Below, in pieces: positions 1 to 11,509 of a stretch of 64,000 bases of DNA. The notes under the pieces were generated by a model, which had not been told where the DNA came from, ran no database searches, and worked only from the letters and a program-made list of their open reading frames with translations. Source of the DNA: Artemia franciscana (Eukaryota > Arthropoda > Branchiopoda > Anostraca > Artemiidae); assembly GCF_032884065.1 (NCBI RefSeq), contig NC_088866.1, forward strand, positions 51,654,068 to 51,718,067, read 5' to 3'. The first letter of the stretch is position 1. Every line of letters begins with the position of its first letter. Made by a program: the position numbers and the translations under genes.

Positions 1-1100
1 ATTAATTAGTCATACCACTGTTTCATTTGCAAGTTCTGACCTACTTTGTAACCCTGGTCTCAAAATTGCATGTAAATTTATTGAAGCTAGGAAACATAGA
101 ACTCCTCTCTGTTTAAAAGAAAATGGATGGACATAAGTAGGTTTTCATACACTAAAGTCCTAGGGCCATGGTCATTAAAACAAAATAATGAACAATAACC
201 TTAAAATGCTTGACATTACATAAATATAACATCCACAAAGAAAAACCATTCACAAAATTTTACTTTTGTGCTCAGTTGCAAACCTGAGCAATTGCCCTAA
301 ATTTTAAACATTGCAAAACATTCACCAGCCACCTCTTATAACCTACACTCTTGTCTGTACATCAACAATTCATGAAAAGGAAGGACCACCTTATTACTAG
401 CATTTCTTCCTTTGTACTTATATTTAATGGGTTTAAAACAAAGCTTCTATGGCTAAGTCAGAAGCCCAGTAAAGGACCAGGTGGTCTTATGTTTTTGCAT
501 GTCCTTCCTACTTACTGACCCCAGGTTTCTCTAGGTAACCTGTTAAATTTGGGCCAATTCTGGCTGAACTTACAGAGTCCCATCACTGACCTTTGTCCCA
601 AACCAAATAAACTGCTAATGCCAGGAATTAAACCTGTGCCCTTTGGATAGAGGGTTCTCAACCTAGAGTGCCAGCCACTTGGGAAGGAACACAAATGTCA
701 CCACAGAACAAACATTATTTGGAAAAAGACAATATTGAAAAAAAAGCAACAACTCAAGTCATAGTTGCTCCCATTTTTCACTGCTGTCCCATAAATAATA
801 TGTATTTTATTTAGACAAATAAATTTTAAGACAGGTATCAACAAAACTCCATCAGGGATTGTATTTACTTAAAGTACAATCAGCAATATGAATGCTCAGT
901 TTTGTGACATTCTAGTCTTGAAATAATAAAAAAAGAAAAATTATATGTTCTATTTGTTTTCCACCAGCCCATTCGAGAAAAATCATTTGTGACAACAATA
1001 TACCCATGGTTGGCTCAGAATCTCTCTAAGATGCTTTAAATAGAAGGAATTTTAAAAACAATTATACTGATCAGCAAGAAGAATATTAGCATAACTCTCT
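1..1100 (-). repeat. Repeat family A, copy 1 (cut by the window edge)
   Basis: This is a diverged reverse complement of 3050-4140 and a direct copy of about 8460-9970. Landmarks are the 'cctagggccatg' motif (~163), a tRNA-like segment on the minus strand (620-688) and 'cccatggttggctcagaa' (~1005). It contains no coding frame. It is non-coding transposon-derived DNA of unknown class. Confidence 0.7.
620..688 (-). repeat. tRNA-like SINE segment in family A copy 1
   Basis: On the minus strand the segment reads from an A-box-like stretch (ctggcactctaggttgag) to a B-box-like aggtttaattcctggca. It matches the better preserved copy at 3394-3460. Too degenerate to be a tRNA gene. Confidence 0.5.
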
Positions 1101-1420
1101 AAACTTGGTACTTTTTAAGAACATTTTTAGCAAAGCATATGTATTCCTTGGGCCATGTATTCCTTTACATTTTGTACAACATGTTAAAACATAAACTTTT
1201 CAAATTTATTCACAAAAGAAGAAGCTTGATGTAAAAAATAAATTTACTTTTAGCAGAAAGCAACTGACATCAATGAAATCAAATAAAACAAAAATTCATG
1301 GAGAATAAATAATATAAGTCATATATTGAACCTATAATGAGGTGGCATAAAAGATTATTTCTAAAATTAGAAAAAAAACAGTGTTGTGGCTTAAAATTCT
1401 GCTCAATCAACAGGAATTGT

Positions 1421-2050
1421 TGGTAAAATTTAAGTAAATTTGACTTCTTGCTATCTCGGAAAGGGTTTAAGTTAGGAGAATGAAACTTTCAGGGATGGGT
1501 CTACAGGCTAAAGTACACCCTGCAAAGGTATTTTAAAGTACCCATCTCCAATCCTTCTCCCTCTAGAGGGCCCTGAAATTCGCCTACATGACAGGTCTAT
1601 GCCTATTAAAATTTTGACAGAAAAATATTTTACCTTAATTTTCAGTTACCAGTTGCCTTTTCCCTGTCTTTAGCTCTGAAAATGCAATTCCTATTTTTTG
1701 AGTGAAATTCTGGGCCATATCAATGTTTTTTATTCAAAATTTAGGAAATGTATTTGTATATCTTTAAAACCTTATAAATTGGGATTGAGCAAAGTTGTGA
1801 AGCTGAAAACAATTTTTTTCAACTTCATTTAAGCATAAGATCTGTTTTACAAGGTTTAACTTTTATAACACACATATTTTAAAGGTCATCAAAGGTCAGG
1901 GCCCTCTAGAGGGAGAAGGAGTGAAGGTAGGTACTTCAACATACCTTCCTGGGATATACTTTATCCAGTAGACCCATCCCTGAGAGTTTCCTTTTCCTAA
2001 CCTAAACCCTTTCCGAGATAGCAAGAAGTCAATTAACTAGAATTTTACCA
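1421..2050. mobile_element. Non-autonomous TIR element, copy 1 (~630 bp)
   Basis: Long terminal inverted repeats of ~165 bp: the left arm starts tggtaaaatt and contains gaaactttcagggatgggtc; the right arm is its diverged complement ending aattttacca. The ~290-bp core is shared in direct orientation with 6105-6420. It encodes nothing, so it is a MITE/foldback-type element. Confidence 0.75.
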
Positions 2051-2099
2051 AATTTTCTTTACAGAACTAAGGCCAGAGAAAAAGAAACTGATAATCAAA

Positions 2100-2275
2100 A
2101 AATAAGGCACCCAAAAATTTCAGGACTCTCTAGAGGGAAAAGATGTAAAAGTAGGTACTTCAACCTTCCTGGGACATACCTATAGACACATCCCTAAAAG
2201 TTTCATTTTCCTAGCCTATCCTCTTTCAAAGATAGCCAAAAGTAGCTAAAGTAAAATTTTACCAGTACTTTACCT
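2100..2275. repeat. Solo arm of the TIR element
   Basis: A single right-arm-like copy (ctctctagaggga ... catccctaaaagtttcattttcc ... aaattttacc) directly following copy 1, without a matching left arm. Confidence 0.65.
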
Positions 2276-2639
2276 TAAAAATCCAGTTTAAATAGCAATC
2301 TCAAAAAATATAGACTATTTAAAGGCTATAGGTAGAAATTTTTTTCAACCAGAAATTATAGAATGATTTAGAAACTAGGCCTGTTTGATATAGTAATATT
2401 TGACTAACTCACCAATGTGATAGCTGCCTTCCTAAGAACCAACCTTTTTAATAACCAGAAAACTTTTCTTCTGACTCCTTATGAAGCTTAGCCTATGCAA
2501 GACGGGCCTAAAACACCAAAAACTCTTTACACCCTACAGAATATACATAAAATTACTTACAGGTCACTGAAAAGCTAAGATTATTTCCACTATTTACAGC
2601 TTCCTTGTCTATTCTCTAGACTTGACGATTTCACGTGTT

Positions 2640-2965
2640 TCTTATCCATTTAAAAAATATGTTATATTGATGTCACGTCCTCAATAATCTTTTTTTTTTC
2701 TGGGTTAGAAAGTGCAAGCCCGCGGACAAGTAATTCTGAGCGTTCGAGGGGATAATCCGAGTAGCCTCTGACGTCATGTGCGTATTATAAAACACTTGCC
2801 AGATAAGTAATCGGACAAGTAAAGTACGGGGAAGTTTCATCATTATTATCACCGGTTGTGTTCCAGCTGATGGTTTTTAGTAACTGCAGTTACTGCGCGG
2901 AAACTGCCCATTTTTAACTGCAGTAGAGCCAGTGGGATCGGCACAGTAAGCTGACTAGCAGTAGC
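2640..2965. promoter_or_regulatory. GC-richer core between inverted A arms, with CRE-like and TATA-like motifs
   Basis: A GC-richer island in AT-rich DNA. TGACGTCA at 2769-2776 is a perfect CRE palindrome, followed 6 bases later by TATTATAAAA (2783-2792). A 16-bp perfect palindrome agtaactgcagttact lies at 2879-2894. This could be the promoter or recombination core of a mobile element; no downstream gene is seen. Confidence 0.35.
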
Positions 2966-3049
2966 GTCATTTTCAAATTAAATACACGTGTTTAAATTTA
3001 AGGGACAGTTTAATGCTGATTAGTATAGTTTTATTTAATCCCTTCTGTT

Positions 3050-4640
3050 TCAGAGCATTTAGAGAGGTTCTAAGCCAACCATGGGCATTTGGCTGTAACA
3101 AATGATTTTGCTCAAATGAGCTGGTGAAAAATAAATAGAACATATACATTTTCTCTTTTTTTATTATTACAAGACTAGAATATCACAAAGCTAAGCATTC
3201 ACATAGCTTGATTGTGTCTTAAGCAAATACAATCCCTGATGGAGTTTTGTTGATACCTGTCTTAAATTGATTTGTGTAAACAAAATGGGCCTATAGCATT
3301 TACAGGATAGTAGTGGGACAACTATAGCAAGTTTTTTTTTCAATATTCTACTTTTTTTCAAATAATTATTGTTCTCTGGTCAAATTTGTGTTCCTTGCTC
3401 AGTGGTAGGCACTCTGGGCTGGAATGCTTTGTCCAAGGGGTATAGGTTTAATTCCTGGCATTGTCAGTTTATTTGGTTTTGGATAGGGGTTGGTGATATG
3501 ACTAACCTCAGCTAGAATTGGCCCAACTTTAAATGAGTACAGATGGAAATCTAGGGACAGTAAGAAGGAAGGGCATGCAAGAGCATAGGCTGGCTGGTCC
3601 CTAGCTTCCTATTGCACTGCCTGGCTAAAGGACCACCAGGTCCTTTACTGGCCTACTGACTTAGCCATAGAAACTTTCTTTCAAACCCATTGAATATAAG
3701 TAGAAATGAAGAATACCAGTATGATGGTCCTTCTATTTCCCTGAAATGTGGATAAATGGACAAGAGTGTGGGTCATGAGAGATAGCTTGTGAATGTAATT
3801 GGGGTGAATATTCTGCAAGATTAAAAAAATTTATGACAGTTCCTCAGGTTGGCAACTGAATACAGAAGTATAATTTTGTTATTTGTTTTTCTTTGTGACT
3901 GTTATGCTTATTTAATGTCAAGTATTTTAAAGTTGATCTTCTTTAATTTGTTTTTAATTGCCATGGCCCTAGGGCTTAAATACAATAAAACCTACTTATA
4001 TCCATTTATTATCTTTAAATAGATAGGAGTTCTATGTTTCCTAGCTTCAGTAAATTTAAATGTAATTGTGAGACCAGGGATTACAAAGTATGTGAAAACT
4101 TGCAAATGAACCTCTGGTATCAATAAAAATTTGTAAGAAATGGATATCAATTTAAAGATTAAAAAAAAAACTGTTAGAAAACAAAGAAGACAAATGAATA
4201 AACAAAAGTATCCCTTTACAACCATTTAATGAATTGTCACAAATATAGGTCACCCTTAAGATTGAAATGAACAAAGCTTCAATTATGAATCCATTTTCCT
4301 TTAAACAGACTGAAGGGGCAAACCTCCAAGCTTTGACAAATTCAATCTCACCTTTCCTTTTCAAAGGAAACTTTCTTTGGATGTTTCCCATCCAACTAAA
4401 AACAACATGGACAGCATCAGGTACAAGTGACCTTCTACTTAGCCTACATACCAAAGGGAAAAGCATGCATCTCTATACTATAATTTACCTCCAACCTGCC
4501 TAATGTGCAAATATATAGCTAAAATTATCTAGTTCCAATGTATTCTGTCACCTGTTACCTTTTCCCCCATTCTTAATTGGTCACAGCTGCTTCAATTAAC
4601 AGGGAGTTAAAGGTTGAGGGATAGATTGGCAGAATCAATG
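3050..4640 (+). repeat. Repeat family A, copy 2 (inverted relative to copies 1 and 3)
   Basis: Reverse complement of copy 1 in its first ~1.1 kb and of 8030-9970 over its whole length. Best landmarks are the tRNA-like segment (3394-3460), ccatggccctaggg (~3961) and caaacctccaagctttgac (~4320). Small open frames in it are not conserved between copies. Confidence 0.72.
3394..3460 (+). repeat. tRNA-derived SINE head
   Basis: Reads cttgctcagtggtaggcac (A-box like), an anticodon-arm-sized middle, then ggtataggtttaattcctgg (B-box like). The spacing fits a degenerate tRNA. Acceptor-stem pairing is lost, so this is a SINE promoter relic rather than a tRNA gene. Confidence 0.6.
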
Positions 4641-4649
4641 GGAAACATG

Positions 4650-4850
4650 TAACTTCAGCTATATATATTTTTGAAGGTCATCAAAGATCAGGGCCCTCTA
4701 GAGCAAGAATGAGTAGAGATGTGTACTTTAAAATACCTTCCCAGGACATACTTTAGACAGTAGACCCATCCCTGAAAGTTTTTTTTCCTAACCTAACCCC
4801 TTTCAGTGATAGCAAGAAGTCAATCAGCTAGAATTTTACTGGATAAAATT
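4650..4850. repeat. Solo arm of the TIR element
   Basis: Right-arm-like copy: gggccctctagagc ... agacccatccctgaaag ... gatagcaagaagtcaatcagc, ending agaattttac. No partner arm nearby; about 30 bp of A/T flank it. Confidence 0.65.
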
Positions 4851-5400
4851 ACCATCCTTTGGAATAGACTCTGAATAGTCTACCCTAGCCTACTTCTTCA
4901 ATAGGATTAAAGACAGTCTCAGAATAATGATTTGGGAGCCCATAAATCCTCAACTTATCTGTAATACTTCACCTAGGCCTGTTTACAGAGCCTAAAAGGA
5001 GTCAATGTTTAGAATGCTACCATGTGGCAGTTTAATGGAGCCTCACAATGTTACCTGGATGAAGTCAATCCTTAGAATGATTCCAAATGGCAATTTTAGG
5101 TAACAATTATGCCTGGATATGCCAGAAAACATGGGAATCTTTAAATTAAATCATAAGTTTTTCATTGATTTAATCTACTTGCTAATGCATAGCCTACTAC
5201 TCAGTGTGTCCTTTAATGTTGATCCCAAAATATAGTGATTTACTAACCTGGCTCAGATCCCTCTTTCTTTTGCAAAATCACCGTCCCACCTTCTTCCAAG
5301 CAAATAACTTGATATTCCATTACTTAATTCTTGTCCATATTTATTTTTTGTTGAAGAAGGTGAATTATGTACTTACTGCGCTAACCATCTTTTGAGCATG
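4850..5400. other. Gene-free stretch
   Basis: AT-rich, without a supported gene. Two related pieces, 'aggagtcaatgtttagaatg' (~4998) and 'tgaagtcaatccttagaatg' (~5060), suggest a short local duplication. Confidence 0.4.
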
Positions 5401-5859
5401 AGCTGTGTTTCTCTTGAAGTCCGCACGGATGACTGACCTATTGCGGAGCTCCAAAAAGTCGTTTTTCTTGCAGCTGAGAGTACCATAGCGTACATCAGTT
5501 GGCAGTGCTAAGAAAAACGTGAAGAAGCGACGGACTAAGCAGACTATTCAAATTTAAGATAACGTTGAAAGGTTTAAGTTAATACTTATAAGCATAGTTA
5601 TTCAATGTCGTAACTTTTTTTGTTAAGAGTGGCATTCTATTATAATTAAATGATTTGGCGCTGGCTTAATTTCCTCCGGATTTTACATATTTCACATTAA
5701 TTTGAGGTCAGAGTGAGTTGAAAAATTATCTATCATTCTCTATGGTATATTTGAAGAAATATATCTTGGAAAATGTTTTATTCATACTTTAAAAGCGAAA
5801 TCATCTATAAAAAGTCCTAAATGATAAGATTTTGGCTTTGTTGAGCTACCCTATACAGA

Positions 5860-6664
5860 GGGTAAAATTCTAGTTTGACTTTTTTTTTTGTTTTGAATTT
5901 GGAATTCTAATACCAGGCTATAGATTAAATTTCCAGTGAAATTCCAGTTTAGCTACTTTTTGCTATCTTTGAAAGGAGTTGTGTTAGGAGAATGAAACTT
6001 TCAGTGATTAATCCATAGCTAAAAATATGCTCTGAGAAGCTATTGCTAAGCTTATGTGATAACCCTCTTCTGATTTTTAAGTCTTAGAATTTTGCATACT
6101 TGACTGGTCTGTAACTATTAAAATTTTGGCAAAACAACATCTTACCTTAATTTTCAGCTAGCAGTTTCTATTTCTCTGGTTTTAGCTCTGAAAATGCAAT
6201 TCTTGTTACTTGAGTAGAATCTTAAGCCATAGGCTATCAGTGTTTCATATTTGAATTTAGGAAATGTATTTTCTGGAAGTTTCCAAATCTTGGAAACTTC
6301 ATAAATCAGAATTGAACAAAGTTATGACACTAAAAATGCTTTTTTTCTTGTCATTTAAGTTGAAGATTTATTTTGCAAGGGTTTCACTTTTATAACACAA
6401 TCATTTTTAAGGGTGTAGACCAAATATTGAGATTTCCAACTGTCTTCATCACTAACCAGCAATTCTACAGGACTTAATCCTTATTTCATTGGACAATGTG
6501 ATTTAAGGTAAATATTTTTAAGAGAGAGAAGGAGTAGAGTTATATGCTTCAAAACACTGTCCCATGACATAGTTTAGTCTCTAGATTCATCCCTGAAAGT
6601 TTCATTTTCCTTACCTATACCTTTTTCAAGATAATACAAATTTATCTAAACTAGAATTTTACCA
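5860..6664. mobile_element. Non-autonomous TIR element, copy 2 (~800 bp)
   Basis: Starts ggtaaaattctag and ends ctagaattttacc. The left arm contains gaatgaaactttcagtg, the right arm ccctgaaagtttcattttcc. The core 6105-6420 is collinear with 1590-1880 (ttagctctgaaaatgcaatt shared). An ~75-bp insertion sits near the left end. Confidence 0.73.
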
Positions 6665-8030
6665 AACAGAGCTTTTAACCTCATAACTTGTAATAACATA
6701 TTGTTCAGGCTAGCCTTTGCAATCCCTACAAATTTTGACTCTTCACAATAAAGCACTATCATAGGCTTAGCCTAACAAAAGAACAGTAGGCCTACCTAAC
6801 TGATTTGAAAGCCAGATCTTATATGTATAGAGAAGAAAAATTCAATTTGACTATCAATATCTTACTCAAAACATAGGAACCCTGATTTCAGAGAGCAATA
6901 ATTATCTAGAATTTTATTTAGCTTAGAAACAGAGAAGTTGTTTTGAAGTCAAGTTATAATGTCATTCTCTGGTCCTAACACTTCATAACCAACATGTCTG
7001 CAATATAACAATCTAATAGCTCTTTTATAGCCTAAAGCATAGCTATTTGTTATCATAAATAATTAAGTGCAGTTCTATAATGAAAAGAAAACAGCAAACT
7101 GCTTAATCTTAATAAAAAAAAGTCTGAAGTGCTTTATGTTTCCTCAATACAAAATATATATTAATTTTGTTTTTGGTAGAATACTAGTTAAGTATAAACC
7201 AGCAAATGTGTAAGAATTTTTTTAGGGGGGGGGGAGCAGCTGCCTAAAATTAACAAAATATTTCTGATAAGTACAAAAATATAACAAATTAAGCTAAACT
7301 AGAAAAATAGTTTTTTTTTTCTGACTGAACTGTCACCATGACACATAATGTGTTGTAAGATTTTTGCAGTACTTGTGCATTATAGCCACCACACTCAAGT
7401 TCTATTGAGAAGTTAAGTTTGGCTAATGTTTATGACATAAAATAAAATATGATTAATATATGACACTTTATCAACAAATTTATGAAAACTACAACAAAGA
7501 ATCCTGGGATTTGTAAATCAGCATCATATCTAAATATATCTTACATTGTGATAGATTGTTTTAACATCCTACTGTACAGGGGTAAATATTTAAATTATGT
7601 ATGATAGGCAATTATCAGAAGAGCAATCTATTAAAAGTCTCCTGAGCTATATAGGGAAGTTTTTTTCTTTTTTACCTGCTTTAGCTTGTATCCATTTCCT
7701 GATTTCCATATAAATTCCATAAATCATAGATAAATAACATAAGCTTATATATATAGACTATAGCTTGTTGCTAATTTTTCTGGGTATAGAATGTTTGATT
7801 TGGTAAAGCCCTAGAGAAGGACCTGAAAAGAAAAAAATATAATAAGAAAAATAATTCATGCTTCATAATTTTTAGAATAATAGCTGGTAACACATTTTAT
7901 GTACAACTTTGCTCTACTTTACCCCTCAATCCTCCAAATATAAAAATCTATTGCTGAAATTTCCAATTTCCCATTTTTTTTGTCAACTCTAACTTCATCC
8001 CATGTAGCTGTAAATTAAACCAAATGTGAC
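6665..8030. other. Gene-free AT-rich stretch
   Basis: No coding frame is supported. It holds a G-run (7226-7235), several poly(A/T) runs, and a piece at ~7390-7425 (accacactcaag ... gaagttaagtttggctaat) whose complement recurs near 16380 and 18200, a short dispersed repeat. Confidence 0.45.
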
Positions 8031-9990
8031 AAACAATAACTAGAAAAACAGGTGACAGGAGGTTAAATGCATTGAAAATATGAAATTTGGGCCATATTTC
8101 TGCACATTAGGAGGGGGATTGAGATAAAGCATATCCTAGCTGAATGATTTTCTCTTGCTATGTAGGGTAATTGGAAGGTCACTTTTATATGATGCTGTCC
8201 CTTTTGGTTTTAGTTGGATAGAAAAAAATCCAAAGAAAGTCCCCTTTGAAAAGATAGGAGTCCCAAAGTGAGATTATATTTGTCAAAGCTTGGAGGTTTG
8301 TCCCTTCTGTCTGTTTAAACAAAACAGATTCTTAATTGAAGCTTTGTTCATTTCTCTCTTAAGGGTGCCCAATAATTATGATATAAGGTACTTTTCTTTA
8401 TTCATTTGTCTTTTTTGTTTTCTAAAAGACTTTATTTTAATCTAGAAGTATCACAAATTGCTCATTTTTACCAGAGGTTCATTTGACCTACTTTGAGATC
8501 CCTGGTCTCAAAATTACATTTGACTTTGTTAAAGCTAGGAGACATAGACCTTGTCTTTGTTTAAAGAAAGTGAATAAACTTTAGTAAGTTGTATTGCACT
8601 AGAGCCCTAGGGCCATGACAATTCAAAACAAAAAAGAAAATTCACTTTAGAATATTCAACATTGTCTAACAGAAACAAAGAAAAAAAAAATAAAAAATTT
8701 ACTTCTGTGCTCTATTGTCAACATGAAAAGTTGTCCAAAATTTTAAAATCTTGCAAAACATTCATCCCTCATCACATTTGCAAGCCATCTCTCATCAAAC
8801 CTACACTTCATTTCTCATTCCACTCAATTCTACACATACTTCAAATGGCCCACGCTCTCATTAGTACTTCCACAGATATGGCCAAAGTAAGGACCATCTT
8901 GCTTACATATTATTATATCTAAAAGTTTTCTGTAGCTAAGTCAGTACTTAAATATTTTCTTACACCTTTGTAAACAACCTTAAGATGGTAAAATAGGTTG
9001 GATTATCAAAATTTTTAGTGACCTCAATATATTTCAATCATTACCAAGTATAATATAAAGGGCAACCAATGGTAAAGGACCTGAATAAATATTTTAAGGT
9101 AATTAAAAAGGTTTATTACCCAAAAACTTGATAAAACTAAAAGGGACTTCTTATTGATTGATTACTTCAAAATATCTACATTATACACAACAATAAACCT
9201 TTGCTATAAAGGGAAAGCCAGAAAGGCCCAAAGAACTATTCAATACTAATTGTGCTTTGAGACTGCTAGGTGATTGTCTAAATGATCTTGGGAATCAATG
9301 AAGATAAAATGTGTGCAAACTCAACACCAATATGCAAGTAAGTAAGTATGGCAGCACTGACACATCAAGATCTAAACTGGCAGTGCTAATTTTCACTTTG
9401 TGACCCTGTGGCCAAGAATTGGGATGAAGGGCTGGGGGCCAGAAATCCTGTGCTTTTTTACAGCCTCCCTGCTTACCTTTCCTATATTTCTCCATTTGCC
9501 CATTTTAAGCTGGTTTAAATCAGTCTAACATCACTGACCCCCATTCAAAACTAATAAACTGGCAATACCAGGAATCAAACTCTAACTAAGAGTGCTTTCC
9601 ACTTAGCCAGGAACACCATTATGACCAGAGTAAAACAACTATTGAAAAAAAAAAATATTGAAAAAAAAAACCAAGATTGATTTACAGCCGTTTTCAATAA
9701 TCTTCTATATACATTATATTTTACTTAGACAATTTATTTTAAGGCAGGTGTCAACAAAGCTCCCGCAGGGATTGCATTTACTCAAGATGCAAACTAGCAT
9801 GGTGAATGCTTAGCTTTGTGATATTCTTGTCTTAAAATAATAAAAACAGCAAATTTATATTTGCTACTTGTATTCTAAACACTCATTTAAGCAAAACCAT
9901 TTGCAACAGCAATACACCCATCGTTAGGATCTATCTAAAATGCTTTACAACAGAAGGGACACATGTCTTCCAAAGCAAATATGCAGCTTT
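8030..9990 (-). repeat. Repeat family A, copy 3
   Basis: Direct copy of 1-1100 over its right part and inverse of 3050-4640 over its whole length. Shared landmarks: aaacaggtgacag (~8045), caaagcttggagg (~8284), cctagggccatg (~8606) and a tRNA-like segment (9563-9625). Non-coding. Confidence 0.72.
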
Positions 9991-10149
9991 AATGCTGTTC
10001 TTTGTCATCTACAAAAATAATTAAACTGTATCAGATGTATATTGATTTAAAATACTTCTAAGACTTTTAGCCAATTCTGTTAAATAAAAGGCCAGGCATT
10101 TCTTCAGGATTTATACAATGTGTAAAAGAGCACCAGGGGGTTAGATTAA

Positions 10150-10205
10150 AAAAAAAAACTTTCAGGGATGGGTCTAAAGGCTAAAGTATGTACTGGGAAG
10201 GTCTG
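10150..10205 (+). repeat. Fragment of TIR-element arm
   Basis: Contains aactttcagggatgggtcta and 'aggctaaagtatgtactggga', matching the left arm at 1480-1540. Preceded by poly(A). No partner arm. Confidence 0.6.
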
Positions 10206-10664
10206 CTTATATATAAAATACAAAGAAACTGGTTTCAGTTTCACAACTTTCCTCAATCCCACTTTATAAGGTTTCAAAGATATGGAAATACACTTCCTGA
10301 ATTTTGAAAACCAATAATTATAAATCGTATAAGTCTACAGTTAAAAACAATGACAGTTCTGGTTAAATCAGAGTTCAACCAGTCAATTTTTCACGCAAAA
10401 ACACTTTTCATGACAACCTTTTTTGTCATTGTTTCACGTAAAAACTGCGGTTGAGCTCAACCACACCGAGTGGTTGAGCTCAAACAGTCTCTTTGGTTGA
10501 CGCAAAAAAAGGCCTTAGCCTACATGTATGTCTAATTTTAAAATATAATGCCTGAAACCCTTTTTTAATATTTTAAGAAACCTTGGATTAGTTTCCCATA
10601 AAACCAAGATAATCTTTAATGATGAATGGATAAGATTCCAAAGTCTTAACCAACATCCTGAATT

Positions 10665-11495
10665 GATTGAATTGAACTGGATGATTCCTCCTCTCTTCCC
10701 GCAAGGACTCAGGAGGCTTCTTATACTATGATCACTATACCACTTGGTTCATATAAGATTTATCCGATTAATATCCTTTAAAAACTTGCATATCAACTTA
10801 AGTCCATCAGCACAATCACTGTTCAAGCCTTCTCCGCTTAGTATGTCACTATTCTGTCGAATTCTGTTTTCCCTAATAAATTTTCGAATATCCTTCCTAC
10901 TGTCTTCTGTTCCTTCACAATCGAATAAAAGATGTTCTACCGTTTCCTCATTTCCACAAAATGTACATTTCGGATCATCATTATAGAAACGGGCTCTATA
11001 TGCCTGAGTTCCTGCATGACCTGACCTTAGTCTAAATATCACCCTGGCTTCAGATTTACATAGCGCTCCATACATTTTCTTTTCAAATCGCCTTTCTTTC
11101 TTTTGTATAATAAATTTATTTGTTGAGAACGCACGAGTGTCCTCGAGTGTCCTTATTTTCAATTTCTTTATCACTTCTCCAATTTGATTAACCATCCTGG
11201 GTGTAACACTTGCAAGTGGTTGCCCGTCTTCTATGGATGCTTGTTTTGCTGCAGTGTCGGCCATTTCATTTCCACTAATGTTCGCATGTCCAGGTACCCA
11301 ATCCAATGTGATAGTTACTCCTTTTTCCAGTAGTTTCTGTAATTCTTCATGGCAATAAATCACTTCGGGAGCTACTTTATTTTCTACATAAATATTCTTT
11401 ATTGCCTCCAAACCACTCTTTGAATCCGAGCAAATTCTATAATTTTCACCTGCAGATGCAGAATCTATTAAGTATCTCACTGCTTTGGCTTTGGC
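10665..11495 (-). mobile_element. 5'-truncated non-LTR retrotransposon with 17-bp target-site duplication
   Basis: aaccaacatcctgaatt stands at 10648-10664 and again, identical, at 11496-11512, exactly bracketing the insert. The element lies on the minus strand. Its coding end (RNase H plus zinc-knuckle) is followed by a short 3' UTR and an (ATTGA)-like tail on the + strand (gattgattgaattgaactgg). The 5' side is truncated inside the RNase H domain. The intact frame and perfect duplication point to a young insertion. Confidence 0.9.
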
Positions 11496-11504
11496 AACCA
11501 ACAT
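10749..11504 (-). CDS. LINE ORF2 C-terminus: RNase H and zinc-knuckle (truncated)
   Basis: A 251-residue open frame. Residues 21-95 are the second half of an RNase H domain: CSDSKSG (third acidic residue, D27), LDWVPGHANISGNEMADTAAK (H73, D83). The DGS strand and AEL glutamate are missing because of 5' truncation. Residues 180-196 form C-x2-C-x7-H-x4-C (CTFCGNEETVEHLLFDC), the usual tail of Jockey/I-type LINE proteins. The apparent first codons (MLV) come from the duplicated target site, not the element. Stop at 10749-10751. Not expected to be active alone. Confidence 0.88.
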   Translation of the reverse strand: MLVAKAKAVRYLIDSASAGENYRICSDSKSGLEAIKNIYVENKVAPEVIYCHEELQKLLEKGVTITLDWVPGHANISGNEMADTAAKQASIEDGQPLASVTPRMVNQIGEVIKKLKIRTLEDTRAFSTNKFIIQKKERRFEKKMYGALCKSEARVIFRLRSGHAGTQAYRARFYNDDPKCTFCGNEETVEHLLFDCEGTEDSRKDIRKFIRENRIRQNSDILSGEGLNSDCADGLKLICKFLKDINRINLI

Positions 11505-11509
11505 CCTGA

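Noticed and set aside
3992-4503. Overlapping 77-104-residue frames on both strands
   Set aside because: Inside repeat family A; not conserved in the copies at 1-1100 and 8030-9990.
10744-10986. 80-residue plus-strand frame
   Set aside because: Shadow of the minus-strand RNase H frame of the LINE.
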